From Mycobacterium sp. 141 (lineage in GTDB: Bacteria; Actinomycetota; Actinomycetes; Mycobacteriales; Mycobacteriaceae): a stretch of 64,000 bases of DNA. This document shows positions 45,129 through 53,939 of this stretch, one piece after another. The stretch is taken from positions 98,545-162,544 of the forward strand of contig NZ_KB908262.1 of the NCBI RefSeq assembly GCF_000382405.1, given 5' to 3'. Position 1 is the first letter of the stretch; every line of letters starts with the position of its first letter. Under the pieces are notes generated by a model. The model searched no databases. It saw only the letters and a program-made list of their open reading frames with translations, and was not told the DNA's origin. The position numbers and the translations under genes were made by a program.

Positions 45129-45282
45129 GGTCAAGCTCCTTTATCGGATAGGGCAGGCCGTAACCCCGGGTGGGTCTGGCATTGCAAGCTAAGCAGAATC
45201 CCGTGAGAGTTTCCGGTCTTGGGCCGAATGAAATTGTCGGCAGCGTACAAAGAGGTCGAATGCACGACCGGCGCCCTGAGGG

Positions 45283-45768
45283 CTAACGGGTGATGGCGGG
45301 ACCGGGTAGCGGCCCGCTGCCGGCGCTCACAGGCGACATCTGCGCGGCAGGCAAACCGCCGGGTGCGCTCTGCTGCGCGCCCTGCAGCAGGCCCATCAAC
45401 TGCGGCAGGCTGACCGGCAGCCGGCACCGGGTACCGAGGTTGATCAGAGGCGACTGCAGTTGCTGCAGGTCCTTGGCCACCGCAGGGTTGGCGTCGAAAT
45501 AGGCCTTGAGTGTGCCCATTGTCTGCGGGCCGGCCTGCTGCTGGCTGATGGTGGTCAGCGCCTGGTTGGTCTGCGGGTGGGCGTCGAGGTAGTTGCCGGT
45601 GTTGGCGGCGACGGCGCCGACCGTGCGGGCGACCTCGCTGGCCGCACACGGATCAGTCCCGGCGGTCGCGGTCGGTCCCAGGAACAACGTCGCTACCACG
45701 CCCCCCGCTGCGGATATCGCAAATGCACCGGCAAGGCCACGGCGCAGTCCGGCAGAAATCGGCTTCAT
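45283..45768 (-). CDS. Hemophore-like secreted protein (Rv0203-related), copy B
   Basis: The 161-residue protein has a signal peptide (to about residue 36) and a helical domain with two cysteines, spaced as in the hemophore family: CAASEV after cleavage and TRC later. The motif of copy A is replaced by NYLDAHPQTNQALTTI. A Pro/Gly/Ser-rich tail of about 40 residues is extra. It is divergent from mmpL11, the transporter proposed to take heme from Rv0203, so it is the positional counterpart of Rv0203. GAGGAG precedes the ATG at 45768. Confidence 0.8.
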   Translation of the reverse strand: MKPISAGLRRGLAGAFAISAAGGVVATLFLGPTATAGTDPCAASEVARTVGAVAANTGNYLDAHPQTNQALTTISQQQAGPQTMGTLKAYFDANPAVAKDLQQLQSPLINLGTRCRLPVSLPQLMGLLQGAQQSAPGGLPAAQMSPVSAGSGPLPGPAITR

Positions 45769-46004
45769 GACAAGCTCCTCACGATTGGCGGCATGCGGAG
45801 CCCCCGACGAGAGCACAGCCGGGGGCATCTTGCCGCCTATGTCGCCGGGTCAGCGAATTGCGTTAGCCGGATGGACGGTAATGCAGCCCACATCACAGTG
45901 CGATCTCAGTGCCGACCGACGAGCGGGTGAGCCTACCGCAGTCCGAGGTACGCTTCCGTACGCAACGCCGGGGGAGAAAGAGGGGACGTCGCATCCAGCA
46001 GTTC

Positions 46005-48854
46005 ATGATGCGCTTGAGCAGCAATCTGCGCAGATTCCGCTGGGCGGTGTTCGCCGCGTGGTTGTTGCTGCTGGTGCCCTCCATCTACCTCGCGATGAAC
46101 CAGTCGTCCAATTTGACCGGCGGCGGATTCGAAGTCGAGGGTTCGCAGTCGCTGTACGTGCAGCGCCAGCTCGAAGCTCATTTCCCCGATCAGGGCGCCT
46201 CCCCGTTGGCCCTGGTCGCCGCGCCGCGCGCCGACGCGTCGTTCGACGACATGAACGCCGCGGTGGTGCGGCTGGAACAGATCGCCAAGCAGGTCCCCAG
46301 CGTCAAGATAGTGCCCAACCCGCAGCAGCCCGCGCCGCAGCCGGACCGCCCGTATGTGCTCACCCTGCAACTGGACTTCAACAACACCGGCGCGGTCGAC
46401 GTCGCCAAGCAGCTGCGGCAGAAGGTCGGCATCCACGGCGACCAACCCGGCGAGAGCAGCAACGGCAAGGTCAAGTTCTACGTCATCGGGCAGGGTGCGC
46501 TCGGCGCCGCCGCCACCCAAGCCACCAAACACGACATCGCCGCGGCCGAGAAATGGAATCTGCCGATCGTCCTGATCGTCCTGCTGGCGGTGTTCGGGTC
46601 GCTGGCCGCGGCGGCGCTGCCGCTGGTGCTGGGCATCTGCACGGTCGTGGTGACCATGGGCCTGGTCTATCTGCTGTCGATGGTCGCGACCATGAGCGTG
46701 TTCGTGACGTCGACGGTGTCGATGTTCGGTATCGCGCTGGCCATCGACTATTCGCTGTTCATCCTGATGCGATTCCGCGAGGAACTGCGGGCCGGCCGCG
46801 ACCCCACCGAGGCGGTCGACGCCGCGATGGCGACGTCCGGGCTGGCGGTGGTGCTCTCGGGCCTGACCGTGATCGCCTCGATGACGGCCATCTACCTGAT
46901 CAAGACGCCGGTGCTGATGTCGATGGCCACCGGTGCGATCCTCGCGGTCGCGGTGGCGGTGCTGACGTCGACGACGCTGACGCCGGCGGTGCTCGCCACG
47001 TTCGGCCATGCGGCCGCCAAACGCTCGTCATACCTGCACTGGTCACGCCGGGTCGAGGCCAGCCAGTCCAAGTTCTGGACCCGGTGGACCGGTGCGGTGA
47101 TGCTGCGACCATGGGCGTCGGCGCTGGCGGCCGTGTTACTGCTGCTAACACTGGCCGCGCCGGCGTTCTCGATGGTGCTCGGCAACAGCATGCAGCGCCA
47201 GTTCCCGCCGACGCACGAGATCCGTGGCGGGGTCAATGCGGCAGCCGACGCGCTGGGTCCCGGTGCGCTCGGCCCGATCCGGGTGCTGGTGACCTTCCCT
47301 GACGGCACGGCGTCCACCGAATCCGCAGTCATCGACGCCGTGCGCCAGCAGATGAGCCAGGCGCCCAGTGTGATCATGGTCCAACCGCCGGCATTCTCCG
47401 ACAACGGCAACAGCGCGCTGCTCTCAGCGGTGCTTTCGGTGGATCCCGAGGACATGGCGGCCCGCAAGGCCATCGACTGGATGCGAGAGAAGCTGCCCCC
47501 GGTGGCCGGGCCCGGCGTCCGCGTCGACGTCGGCGGCCCCACCGCCCTGATCAAGGACTTCGACGATCGAGTGTCGGCCACGCAGCCCTGGGTGTTCGTG
47601 TTCGTCGCACTGATCGCGTTCGTGATGCTGCTGGTGTCGATCCGGTCGCTGTTCCTGGCCCTCAAAGGCGTGCTGATGACCGTGCTGTCGGTGGCCGCGG
47701 CCTACGGCAGCCTGGTGGTGGTCTTCCAGTGGGGCTGGTTCGAAGGGCTGGGCTTCGAGAAACTCAGCTCGCTGGACAGCACGATCCCCCCGCTGGTGCT
47801 GGCCATGACCTTCGGCCTGTCGATGGACTACGAGATCTTCCTGCTGACCCGCATCCGCGAGCGGTTCTTGCAGACCAACAACACGCGCGACGCCGTCGCC
47901 TACGGTGTGAGCACCAGCGCGCGCACCATCACCAGCGCGGCGCTGATCATGATCGCGGTCTTCATCGGTTTCGCCTTTGCCGGCATGCCGCTCGTCGCGC
48001 AGCTCGGGGTGGCGTGCGCGGTGGCCATCGCGGTGGACGCGACGGTGGTCCGGCTGGTGCTGGTGCCCGCGCTGATGGCGATGTTCGACGAGTGGAACTG
48101 GTGGCTGCCGCGTTGGCTCGACCGCATCCTGCCCGAGGTGGATTTCGAGAAGCCGCTGCCGAAGATCGAAGTGACCGATCTGGTCATCATCCCCGACAAC
48201 ATCGCCGCGACGGGCCCCACCGGCGCGGATCTGCGCATGATGGTCCGTTCCGCAGCTCGGATGAAAAGCCTTGCCCCACAAACCATTACCGTTACCGATC
48301 CGTTGGCGTTCAGCGGCTGCCGACAGTTGGCCACCAGGTTGGCCGAGCAACGTCCGGGCCTGACGAAACCGTGCGCCGTGCATCCCGTGACGATGTGGCG
48401 CGGCCGGTTGTCGGTCGCCGTCGACGCGCTGGAAACCGAAGCCGACACCAAACGCGCCCCCGTCGCGCGGCGCGGCCCGATGGAGACCACCAATGTCCAG
48501 CTGCCCACCGGCGACCGCCTGCAGATTCCGACGGGCGCAGAAACCCTGCGGTTGAAGTGCTACCTGATCATGTGCCGCAACAGCACCAAGGACTACTCCG
48601 AGTTTGCTGACCTGGTCGAATCGATGGAGACACACACAGCTGCCCTGGTGTTGTCGGGTATGGACCGGTATTACTGTGGTCAGCAACCCAGAAGTCGGTG
48701 GGTGGCGACCCAATTGGTACGCCGCTTGGCCGATCCGCGGCCGTCGGACGAACACGATGTCAGAATGTCTGAACCCGAAGCTGCGGAAGAATGGGCGAAA
48801 GTCAGGCAGCGCTGCCTGTCGGTGGCAGTAGCGATGCTGGAGGAGGCGAAGTGA
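46005..48854 (+). CDS. mmpL11: RND transporter MmpL11
   Basis: The 949-residue protein is colinear with the tuberculosis MmpL11. It starts MMRLSSNLRR and has twelve helices with the proton-relay pairs D248-Y249 and D608-Y609. A C-terminal cytosolic domain (about 740-949) contains DPLAFSGC and the terminal RRCLSVAVAMLEEAK. MmpL11 exports wax ester and mycolate-type lipids to the surface and has been linked to heme uptake with Rv0203. The first ATG (46005) is chosen by homology although the spacing to AGGGG is long; a longer open frame to 45909 exists. The next gene overlaps its stop by 4 bp. Confidence 0.94.
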   Translation: MMRLSSNLRRFRWAVFAAWLLLLVPSIYLAMNQSSNLTGGGFEVEGSQSLYVQRQLEAHFPDQGASPLALVAAPRADASFDDMNAAVVRLEQIAKQVPSVKIVPNPQQPAPQPDRPYVLTLQLDFNNTGAVDVAKQLRQKVGIHGDQPGESSNGKVKFYVIGQGALGAAATQATKHDIAAAEKWNLPIVLIVLLAVFGSLAAAALPLVLGICTVVVTMGLVYLLSMVATMSVFVTSTVSMFGIALAIDYSLFILMRFREELRAGRDPTEAVDAAMATSGLAVVLSGLTVIASMTAIYLIKTPVLMSMATGAILAVAVAVLTSTTLTPAVLATFGHAAAKRSSYLHWSRRVEASQSKFWTRWTGAVMLRPWASALAAVLLLLTLAAPAFSMVLGNSMQRQFPPTHEIRGGVNAAADALGPGALGPIRVLVTFPDGTASTESAVIDAVRQQMSQAPSVIMVQPPAFSDNGNSALLSAVLSVDPEDMAARKAIDWMREKLPPVAGPGVRVDVGGPTALIKDFDDRVSATQPWVFVFVALIAFVMLLVSIRSLFLALKGVLMTVLSVAAAYGSLVVVFQWGWFEGLGFEKLSSLDSTIPPLVLAMTFGLSMDYEIFLLTRIRERFLQTNNTRDAVAYGVSTSARTITSAALIMIAVFIGFAFAGMPLVAQLGVACAVAIAVDATVVRLVLVPALMAMFDEWNWWLPRWLDRILPEVDFEKPLPKIEVTDLVIIPDNIAATGPTGADLRMMVRSAARMKSLAPQTITVTDPLAFSGCRQLATRLAEQRPGLTKPCAVHPVTMWRGRLSVAVDALETEADTKRAPVARRGPMETTNVQLPTGDRLQIPTGAETLRLKCYLIMCRNSTKDYSEFADLVESMETHTAALVLSGMDRYYCGQQPRSRWVATQLVRRLADPRPSDEHDVRMSEPEAAEEWAKVRQRCLSVAVAMLEEAK

Positions 48855-49393
48855 CGTTGGCCCCGGAGGGGCGGGACACTCGCGAACCACACCGCGAGAA
48901 CGTCGCCCCGCACGGGCGGTCTCGCTCCCCTCGACCTGCCCCGTCCCAGCGCACTCCCTTCGACGACCGGCCCGTCGAGTACTGGCCCACCGCCGCGATC
49001 CGCGCCGCACTCGAGACCGACGACATGTCGGTATGGCAGCGGATCGTGGCCGCGGTGAAGCGAGACCCCTATGGCCGCACCGCGCGTCAGGTCGAGGAAG
49101 TCCTGGAGACCGCGCACCCGTACGGAGTGTCGAAGGCCCTGTCCGAGGTTCTGGTGCGCACCCGCGAGCATCTCGAGGCCAACGAGCGGGCCGAGGTGGC
49201 TCGCGGCATCCAGGGGTTGCTGCGCCGGTCCGGTCTCGCCCCGCAGGAATTCGCTTCCCGCACCGGGGTGTCCAACGAGGACTTCGCCCATTATCTGGAA
49301 GGCAGCGTGAGCCCGCCCGCCTCGCTGCTGCTGCGCATGCAGCGGTTGTCGGACCGGTTCGCCAAGCTCGCCGCCCAGCGCTCGGCGCAATAA
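48851..49393 (+). CDS. Xre-like helix-turn-helix protein coupled to mmpL11 (Rv0201c-type)
   Basis: The 180-residue soluble protein starts with GTG overlapping the mmpL11 stop (GTGA). The first 40 residues are polar and probably disordered. The C-terminal part holds GLLRRSGLAPQEFASRTGV and NEDFAHYLEGSVSPPASLLLRM, which read as a Xre/Cro helix-turn-helix: a QEFASRTGV recognition helix and the characteristic GSVSPPASLLLRMQRL ending. No catalytic motif. It could regulate the neighbouring genes or modulate MmpL11, but neither is shown. Confidence 0.78.
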   Translation: MTLAPEGRDTREPHRENVAPHGRSRSPRPAPSQRTPFDDRPVEYWPTAAIRAALETDDMSVWQRIVAAVKRDPYGRTARQVEEVLETAHPYGVSKALSEVLVRTREHLEANERAEVARGIQGLLRRSGLAPQEFASRTGVSNEDFAHYLEGSVSPPASLLLRMQRLSDRFAKLAAQRSAQ

Positions 49394-49423
49394 CGACCAC
49401 CCACGTAAGAAGCCGCTGTCCCC

Positions 49424-50113
49424 CTATCGCGAGTGCAGCGGCACGACGTCGTCGACCACCCAGCGGTTGTCGGACTTGGTCAGCGTGACACGCAGGGCCA
49501 GCACGGTGTTGTCGGCAGGCTTGCCGGGCACGCTCTGAGTCCCGCGCAGCACCACCGCGACGCTGGCCGCCGAGGGGCCGAGCGCCTCGACGCCCGCCGA
49601 GATCGTGCTGGCGGTCGCCGAGACGTTCTTGCTCGTCAGGTCCTTGGTGACACCGGAGAATTCCTTCTTGAACGCCTCGGCGCGCTCAGGCGTCATCATG
49701 GCCGCGGCGCGGTCGATCGACGCGGTCGGGCTCTGCGGCGCGAAGGTCGCGGTGGCTTCGGCGACACTGCTGGCGATCCGAACCACCTGGTCGCGGTCCC
49801 GGCTGAAGGTGTTGTCGGGCGCTGTCCAGCGCAGGTACCCGACGAGCACCGCGGCCACCAACGCCACGGTCGCCACCCCGACCACGGCGAGCCGTAGCCC
49901 GGGCCCGTCGTCGTCGGTGCCGACGGTGACGCCGTCGCGGCGGGCCAGCACCACGTTGACAATCACGCCCTGCACGATCAGCAGGCACAGTACCGAGCAC
50001 AGCGAAACCCACCACAGCGGCCAGGCCAGCGCCGAGCCGATGAACACCAGCGCCAGGATCGCCCCCGCCGGCGCGGCGACGTCGAACGCCGCGACCCTCA
50101 ACCGGTTCCTCAT
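49424..50113 (-). CDS. Mce-associated-type membrane protein (Rv0200-type)
   Basis: The 229-residue protein has two or three N-terminal helices (about residues 15-55 and 74-93) and a periplasmic alpha/beta domain of the SnoaL/NTF2-like kind used by Mce-associated proteins. A FKKEFSGVTKDLTSKNVSA segment follows the pattern seen in those proteins. Its ATG at 50113 overlaps the stop of the next upstream gene by 4 bp. The pair matches Rv0199-Rv0200. Mce-associated proteins stabilise lipid importers; here no mce genes are near. Confidence 0.75.
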   Translation of the reverse strand: MRNRLRVAAFDVAAPAGAILALVFIGSALAWPLWWVSLCSVLCLLIVQGVIVNVVLARRDGVTVGTDDDGPGLRLAVVGVATVALVAAVLVGYLRWTAPDNTFSRDRDQVVRIASSVAEATATFAPQSPTASIDRAAAMMTPERAEAFKKEFSGVTKDLTSKNVSATASTISAGVEALGPSAASVAVVLRGTQSVPGKPADNTVLALRVTLTKSDNRWVVDDVVPLHSR

Positions 50114-50721
50114 CGGATCGGCTGCAGCCGCGAGATCATCAGCTTCCCGTCGACATCGGAGACATCGAGCCGCAGTGTCCAGCGCACGGTCTGTGGTTTG
50201 TCGGAGCCGGCGTTCTGGCTCACCGACGTGGCCACCACCAGGACATGGTCGATGCGCGAGACCAGACCGGTCAGCTCAGGCTGGGGTGGCTGCTGCGGTG
50301 CGCCGTTCGGCCCTGGCGGCGGGTGGTAGATCGATTCGATGGACACCGAGTCGATCTGTCCGGTCGAGTCGGACTGCAGCCGCTTGACCAGGTCCCGGAA
50401 GGGTTGGACAGTGGCGTCGAAGTCGGTGTTGAGCTGGCCCACGGTGCCCTCGTGCAGCTTCTGCACGCCCGATTCGACGGTGTCCTTGTTCAGGTTGATC
50501 AGCACGTTGGTCCAGTCGGCCGCGGCTTGCAGCACGCGCGTCTGATACGCCCGCTCGGCGGCCTCGCTGCGGTGTCCGGTCCAGATCAGCGCGCCAAGGG
50601 CGACGGCGGCCACCGCGATCACCGCCAGTACCGCCGACGCGACGCCGTAACCGGTGAAAACCCCCGCGGCGGTGTCCGCACGACTGTCGTCGGTGCGGTC
50701 CTCGGCAGGAGCTTCGGGCAT
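50110..50721 (-). CDS. Mce-associated-type membrane protein (Rv0199-type)
   Basis: The 203-residue protein has one N-terminal transmembrane helix (about residues 24-48) after a polar acidic start, then an extracytoplasmic NTF2-like domain. That domain carries the AAADWTNVLINLN segment and VLVVATSVSQNAG, which are typical for the family that includes Rv0199 (OmamA). OmamA stabilises the Mce1 importer ATPase in M. tuberculosis; that role is known for the family, not shown here. The ATG at 50721 is used. It is divergent from zmp1, with 66 bp between starts. Confidence 0.8.
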   Translation of the reverse strand: MPEAPAEDRTDDSRADTAAGVFTGYGVASAVLAVIAVAAVALGALIWTGHRSEAAERAYQTRVLQAAADWTNVLINLNKDTVESGVQKLHEGTVGQLNTDFDATVQPFRDLVKRLQSDSTGQIDSVSIESIYHPPPGPNGAPQQPPQPELTGLVSRIDHVLVVATSVSQNAGSDKPQTVRWTLRLDVSDVDGKLMISRLQPIR

Positions 50722-50787
50722 GCGCGTGAGGGTACCGGTGCACTGCAAGGTCCAGAGCACCGCCGAGGCGTCTGGAAGAATGTCGGG

Positions 50788-52773
50788 GTGACGGTGGAAG
50801 CTATCAAGTCCGGTATAGACCTGAGCCATGTCGACGCCCAGGCCCGCCCCCAGGATGATCTGTTCGGCCACGTCAACGGTCGCTGGCTGGCCAAGTACGA
50901 GATCCCTGCAGACCGGGCCACCGACGGTGCGTTCCGGTCCCTCTACGACCGGGCCGAGGAACAGATCCGCGACCTGATCACGCAGACCAGTGAAAAGGCT
51001 GCCGCGAGCGGCACCGACGAGCAGCGTATCGGTGATCTGTACGCGAGCTTCATGGACGAGCGGACCATCGCCGCGCGCGGGCTGGCCCCGCTGCTCGACG
51101 AGCTCGCCACCATCGATGCGGCTACCACCGCCGATGAGTTGGCCGCGGTGCTCGGTGCGCTGCAGCGCACCGGTGTGAGTGGCGGCGCCGGCGTTTACAT
51201 CGACACCGATTCCAAGGATTCGACGCGCTACCTGCTGCACGTCAGCCAGTCGGGCATCGGGCTGCCCGACGAGTCGTACTACCGCGACGAGCAGCACGCC
51301 GAGATCCTGGCGGCCTATCCGGCGCACATCGCGCGGATGTTCGGGCTGGTCTATCGAGACACTGCCGGCGATACCGCCCAAATCGCCGCCCGCATCGTGG
51401 CCTTGGAGTCCAAGCTGGCCGCCGCGCACTGGGATGTGGTGAAGCGCCGCGACGCCGACCTGACCTACAACCTGCGCACGTTCGCGGAGTTGCCCGCCGA
51501 CTCACCCGGCTTCGACTGGTCCGGCTGGGTTCGCGCACTGGGAACGACGCCGGAGACCGTGGCTGAGCTGGTCGTGCGCCAGCCCGACTATCTGACAGCG
51601 TTCGCCGCCCTGTGGTCCGGCGAGAATCTCGAAGACTGGAAGGCGTGGGCGCGCTGGCGGGTCATCCACGGCCGCGCGGGGTTGCTCACCGACGACCTGG
51701 TGGCCGAGGATTTCGCGTTCTACGGTCGCACGTTGAGCGGCACCGAGCAGATCCGCGACCGGTGGAAGCGCGCGGTGTCGGTGGTGGAGAACCTGATGGG
51801 CGACTCGCTGGGCAAACTCTATGTGCAGCGCCACTTTCCGCCGGAGGCCAAGGCTCGGATGGACGAGCTGGTGGCCAACCTGCGGGAGGCCTACCGCGTC
51901 AGCATCACCAATCTGGCCTGGATGACGCCGGAGACCAGGGCCAAGGCGCTGGACAAGCTCGATAAGTTCACGCCCAAGATCGGCTATCCCGCACGCTGGC
52001 GCGACTATTCGGCGCTGGTGATCGGACGTGACGATCTGTACGGCAACTATCGACGGGGCAACCTGGTGAACTCCGACCGGGAACTCGCCAAGCTCGGTCA
52101 GCCGGTGGACCGCGACGAATGGTTCATGACGCCGCAGACGGTCAACGCCTACTACAACCCCGGCATGAACGAAATCGTGTTCCCCGCAGCCATTCTGCAG
52201 CCGCCGTTCTTCGATGCCGACGCCGACGACGCCGCCAACTACGGCGGGATCGGCGCCGTCATCGGCCACGAGATCGGCCACGGCTTCGACGACCAGGGCG
52301 CCAAGTACGACGGCGACGGCAATCTGGTGGATTGGTGGACCGACGCCGACCGGACCGAATTCGGGCTCCGGACAAAGGCTTTGATCGACCAGTACGAAAA
52401 GTTCACCCCACGCGAGCTGGATGCCGGCCACCATGTGAACGGTGCCTTCACCGTCGGCGAGAACATCGGAGATCTCGGCGGGCTGTCCATCGCGCTGCTG
52501 GCCTATGAGCTGTCACTCAAGGGCGAGGAAGCACCTGTGCTCGACGGGCTGACCGGCGTGCAACGGGTGTATTTCGGCTGGGCTCAGGTGTGGCGCACCA
52601 AATCCCGTGACGCCGAAGCGATCCGGCGGTTGGCGGTCGATCCGCATTCGCCGCCGGAGTTCCGCTGCAACGGCGTCATCCGCAACATCGACTCGTTCTA
52701 CGACGCGTTCGAGGTCTCCGATACCGACGCGCTGTACCTCGATCCCGGGCAGCGCGTACACATCTGGAACTGA
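50788..52773 (+). CDS. zmp1: Zinc metallopeptidase Zmp1 (M13, neprilysin family)
   Basis: The 661-residue M13 peptidase has the zinc motif HEIGH at 494-498 (catalytic E495), and E558 of the ENIGD motif as the third ligand with D562. Other M13 markers are NAYYNPGMNEIVFPA upstream of the zinc site and the C-terminal terminal-Trp ending. Unlike mammalian neprilysin it has no transmembrane anchor; mycobacterial Zmp1 is released without a classical signal and affects phagosome maturation and inflammasome control. Start GTG 50788; GTG 50794 is an alternative. A strong inverted repeat follows the stop. Confidence 0.95.
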   Translation: MTVEAIKSGIDLSHVDAQARPQDDLFGHVNGRWLAKYEIPADRATDGAFRSLYDRAEEQIRDLITQTSEKAAASGTDEQRIGDLYASFMDERTIAARGLAPLLDELATIDAATTADELAAVLGALQRTGVSGGAGVYIDTDSKDSTRYLLHVSQSGIGLPDESYYRDEQHAEILAAYPAHIARMFGLVYRDTAGDTAQIAARIVALESKLAAAHWDVVKRRDADLTYNLRTFAELPADSPGFDWSGWVRALGTTPETVAELVVRQPDYLTAFAALWSGENLEDWKAWARWRVIHGRAGLLTDDLVAEDFAFYGRTLSGTEQIRDRWKRAVSVVENLMGDSLGKLYVQRHFPPEAKARMDELVANLREAYRVSITNLAWMTPETRAKALDKLDKFTPKIGYPARWRDYSALVIGRDDLYGNYRRGNLVNSDRELAKLGQPVDRDEWFMTPQTVNAYYNPGMNEIVFPAAILQPPFFDADADDAANYGGIGAVIGHEIGHGFDDQGAKYDGDGNLVDWWTDADRTEFGLRTKALIDQYEKFTPRELDAGHHVNGAFTVGENIGDLGGLSIALLAYELSLKGEEAPVLDGLTGVQRVYFGWAQVWRTKSRDAEAIRRLAVDPHSPPEFRCNGVIRNIDSFYDAFEVSDTDALYLDPGQRVHIWN

Positions 52774-52785
52774 CTCCCCGCGAGT

Positions 52786-52833
52786 AGACACAGAGTCGCA
52801 CTTCTTCAACCGAGATAGTGCGACTCTGTGTCT
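52786..52833. terminator. Bidirectional terminator-like inverted repeat
   Basis: Perfect 16-bp arms (AGACACAGAGTCGCAC and its complement) flank a 16-nt loop, 12 bp after zmp1 stop and 71 bp before the convergent hemophore gene ends. The symmetry serves both strands; no clear U-run follows. It might also be a repeated palindrome element. Confidence 0.6.
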
Positions 52834-52904
52834 CTTGAGTGACTCCGCAAAACCCTTGTTGCATCCCGAATTACGAGCGTCGCCGCAGGGCAGCGGAGCC
52901 GATG

Positions 52905-53276
52905 TCAAATCACGTTGGAGATGTCGGCCTTGACCGGGATGTTGCAGCGATTGCGCAAGTCCACCGCAGGCCTACGGATGGCGTCGAGCTCGGCGTGCAC
53001 CTGCGGATTCTTGTTGAGATAGTCCTTCGTCTGCTCAGCCACCGCTGACTTGGACTGACCCTGAAGTCCGGTGAAGAAGGCGTTGACGTCTGGGTGAGTG
53101 AACAAGTATGCGGCCATATCCGTCGAGACACCTGACATCACCGCGACCACGTCAGCGGTCGTGCAGTTCGGCGGCGGCGGCTCGGCGGATGCGGTTGCCG
53201 ATGCGCCTAGGATCAGCGCGCCACCGCTCACTGCCACCACGGTCGTGCGGCGTAGCCAACGCGTTACAGGATTCAT
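52905..53276 (-). CDS. Hemophore-like secreted protein (Rv0203-related), copy C
   Basis: The 123-residue protein has a signal peptide to about residue 31 and the same [16 protein letters not shown] motif as copy A, followed by a DYLNKNPQVHAELDAIRRP helix and an NRC cysteine. Copies A and C are clearly closer to each other than to copy B and may have arisen by duplication across the mmpL11 block. The ATG at 53276 lies in an AT-rich leader. It likely binds heme or another hydrophobic ligand at the cell surface. Confidence 0.8.
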   Translation of the reverse strand: MNPVTRWLRRTTVVAVSGGALILGASATASAEPPPPNCTTADVVAVMSGVSTDMAAYLFTHPDVNAFFTGLQGQSKSAVAEQTKDYLNKNPQVHAELDAIRRPAVDLRNRCNIPVKADISNVI

Positions 53277-53439
53277 GGAACTCCCTCAATCGATCGTATC
53301 CAGCTCACGAACAGTGTGGCTTATGTTTGGCCGTAACCTTAACGTGCGCGACAATAGAAGTTCACGGGTTCGCCGTAAACCCGCGGGTAGACGGTTGTTG
53401 TGGCTATGCTTCGCACCTAGACGAAAGGAATCCACGCAA

Positions 53440-53691
53440 ATGCCCCAGGTTCGCAAAATCTTCATCGGGAGTGCCGCGGTGGTCGGCGCGGCGGTTGCAC
53501 TGTTGGGCGCGCCGGTTGCTGGTGCCGATCCCTCACTGCTGCCGCAATGTGAGGTGATGGGTGGCAGTGCGATAGCTGGTGGGCAGACTACCGACTGCGC
53601 ATCCGAGGGTAATTCCCAAATCGACGCAACGCCCAGCGTCTATCCCGGCGAAGAGGAATTCTACGGCTTCCCCGGGTTCGGCTTCATCTGA
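53440..53691 (+). CDS. Small secreted protein of unknown function
   Basis: An 83-residue protein with a clear Sec signal peptide (cleavage after VAGA at about residue 29) and a mature part of about 54 residues. The mature part has two cysteines (CEVMG and TDC), a low-charge middle, and an aromatic Gly/Pro/Phe-rich end (YGFPGFGFI). AAAGGA lies ten bases upstream of the ATG at 53440, and the upstream region is AT-rich as for a promoter. No family recognised; the short mature form would fit a secreted disulfide-bonded mini-protein. Confidence 0.7.
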   Translation: MPQVRKIFIGSAAVVGAAVALLGAPVAGADPSLLPQCEVMGGSAIAGGQTTDCASEGNSQIDATPSVYPGEEEFYGFPGFGFI

Positions 53692-53899
53692 TCCCGGACC
53701 CCAACCGGCCAACCTTGTTGTACGCCAGCGTGTTTGCGGGTAGCCACGATCGCGCGTGAGCCGGTTCGTCGGTAAAGGCCCGTTCGCCCGCAAACTTTCT
53801 GACCTGCCCGGTCGATTCCCACGCCACGGTGCGACCCAGTCTCATGGTTTCGTTTCTGGCCCAAGGATTTCCGAATCACGTCCGACCCTCGAGTGGACC

Positions 53900-53937
53900 T
53901 TGAGCTGGCTGGTGACGCGTCACCAGCCGGCTCAAGT
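53900..53937. terminator. Strong bidirectional terminator-like palindrome
   Basis: A 19-bp stem (one T-G mismatch) with centre GGTGACGCGTCACC begins 2 bp after the L,D-transpeptidase stop on the minus strand and also ends the plus-strand small secreted gene 208 bp upstream. Mycobacterial terminators often lack a U-run, as here. Confidence 0.65.
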
Positions 53938-53939
53938 TC

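Noticed and set aside
45863..45881. TTA-N13-TAA sequence in the hemophore B/mmpL11 gap as a possible IdeR iron box
   Set aside because: Only the outer bases agree with the TTAGGTTAGSCTAACCTAA consensus; the inner positions do not.
47424..49400. A 658-codon open frame on the minus strand opposite mmpL11 and the HTH gene
   Set aside because: It is antisense to well-supported genes, has an Arg/His/Gln-biased composition typical of shadow frames and no ribosome site or domain.
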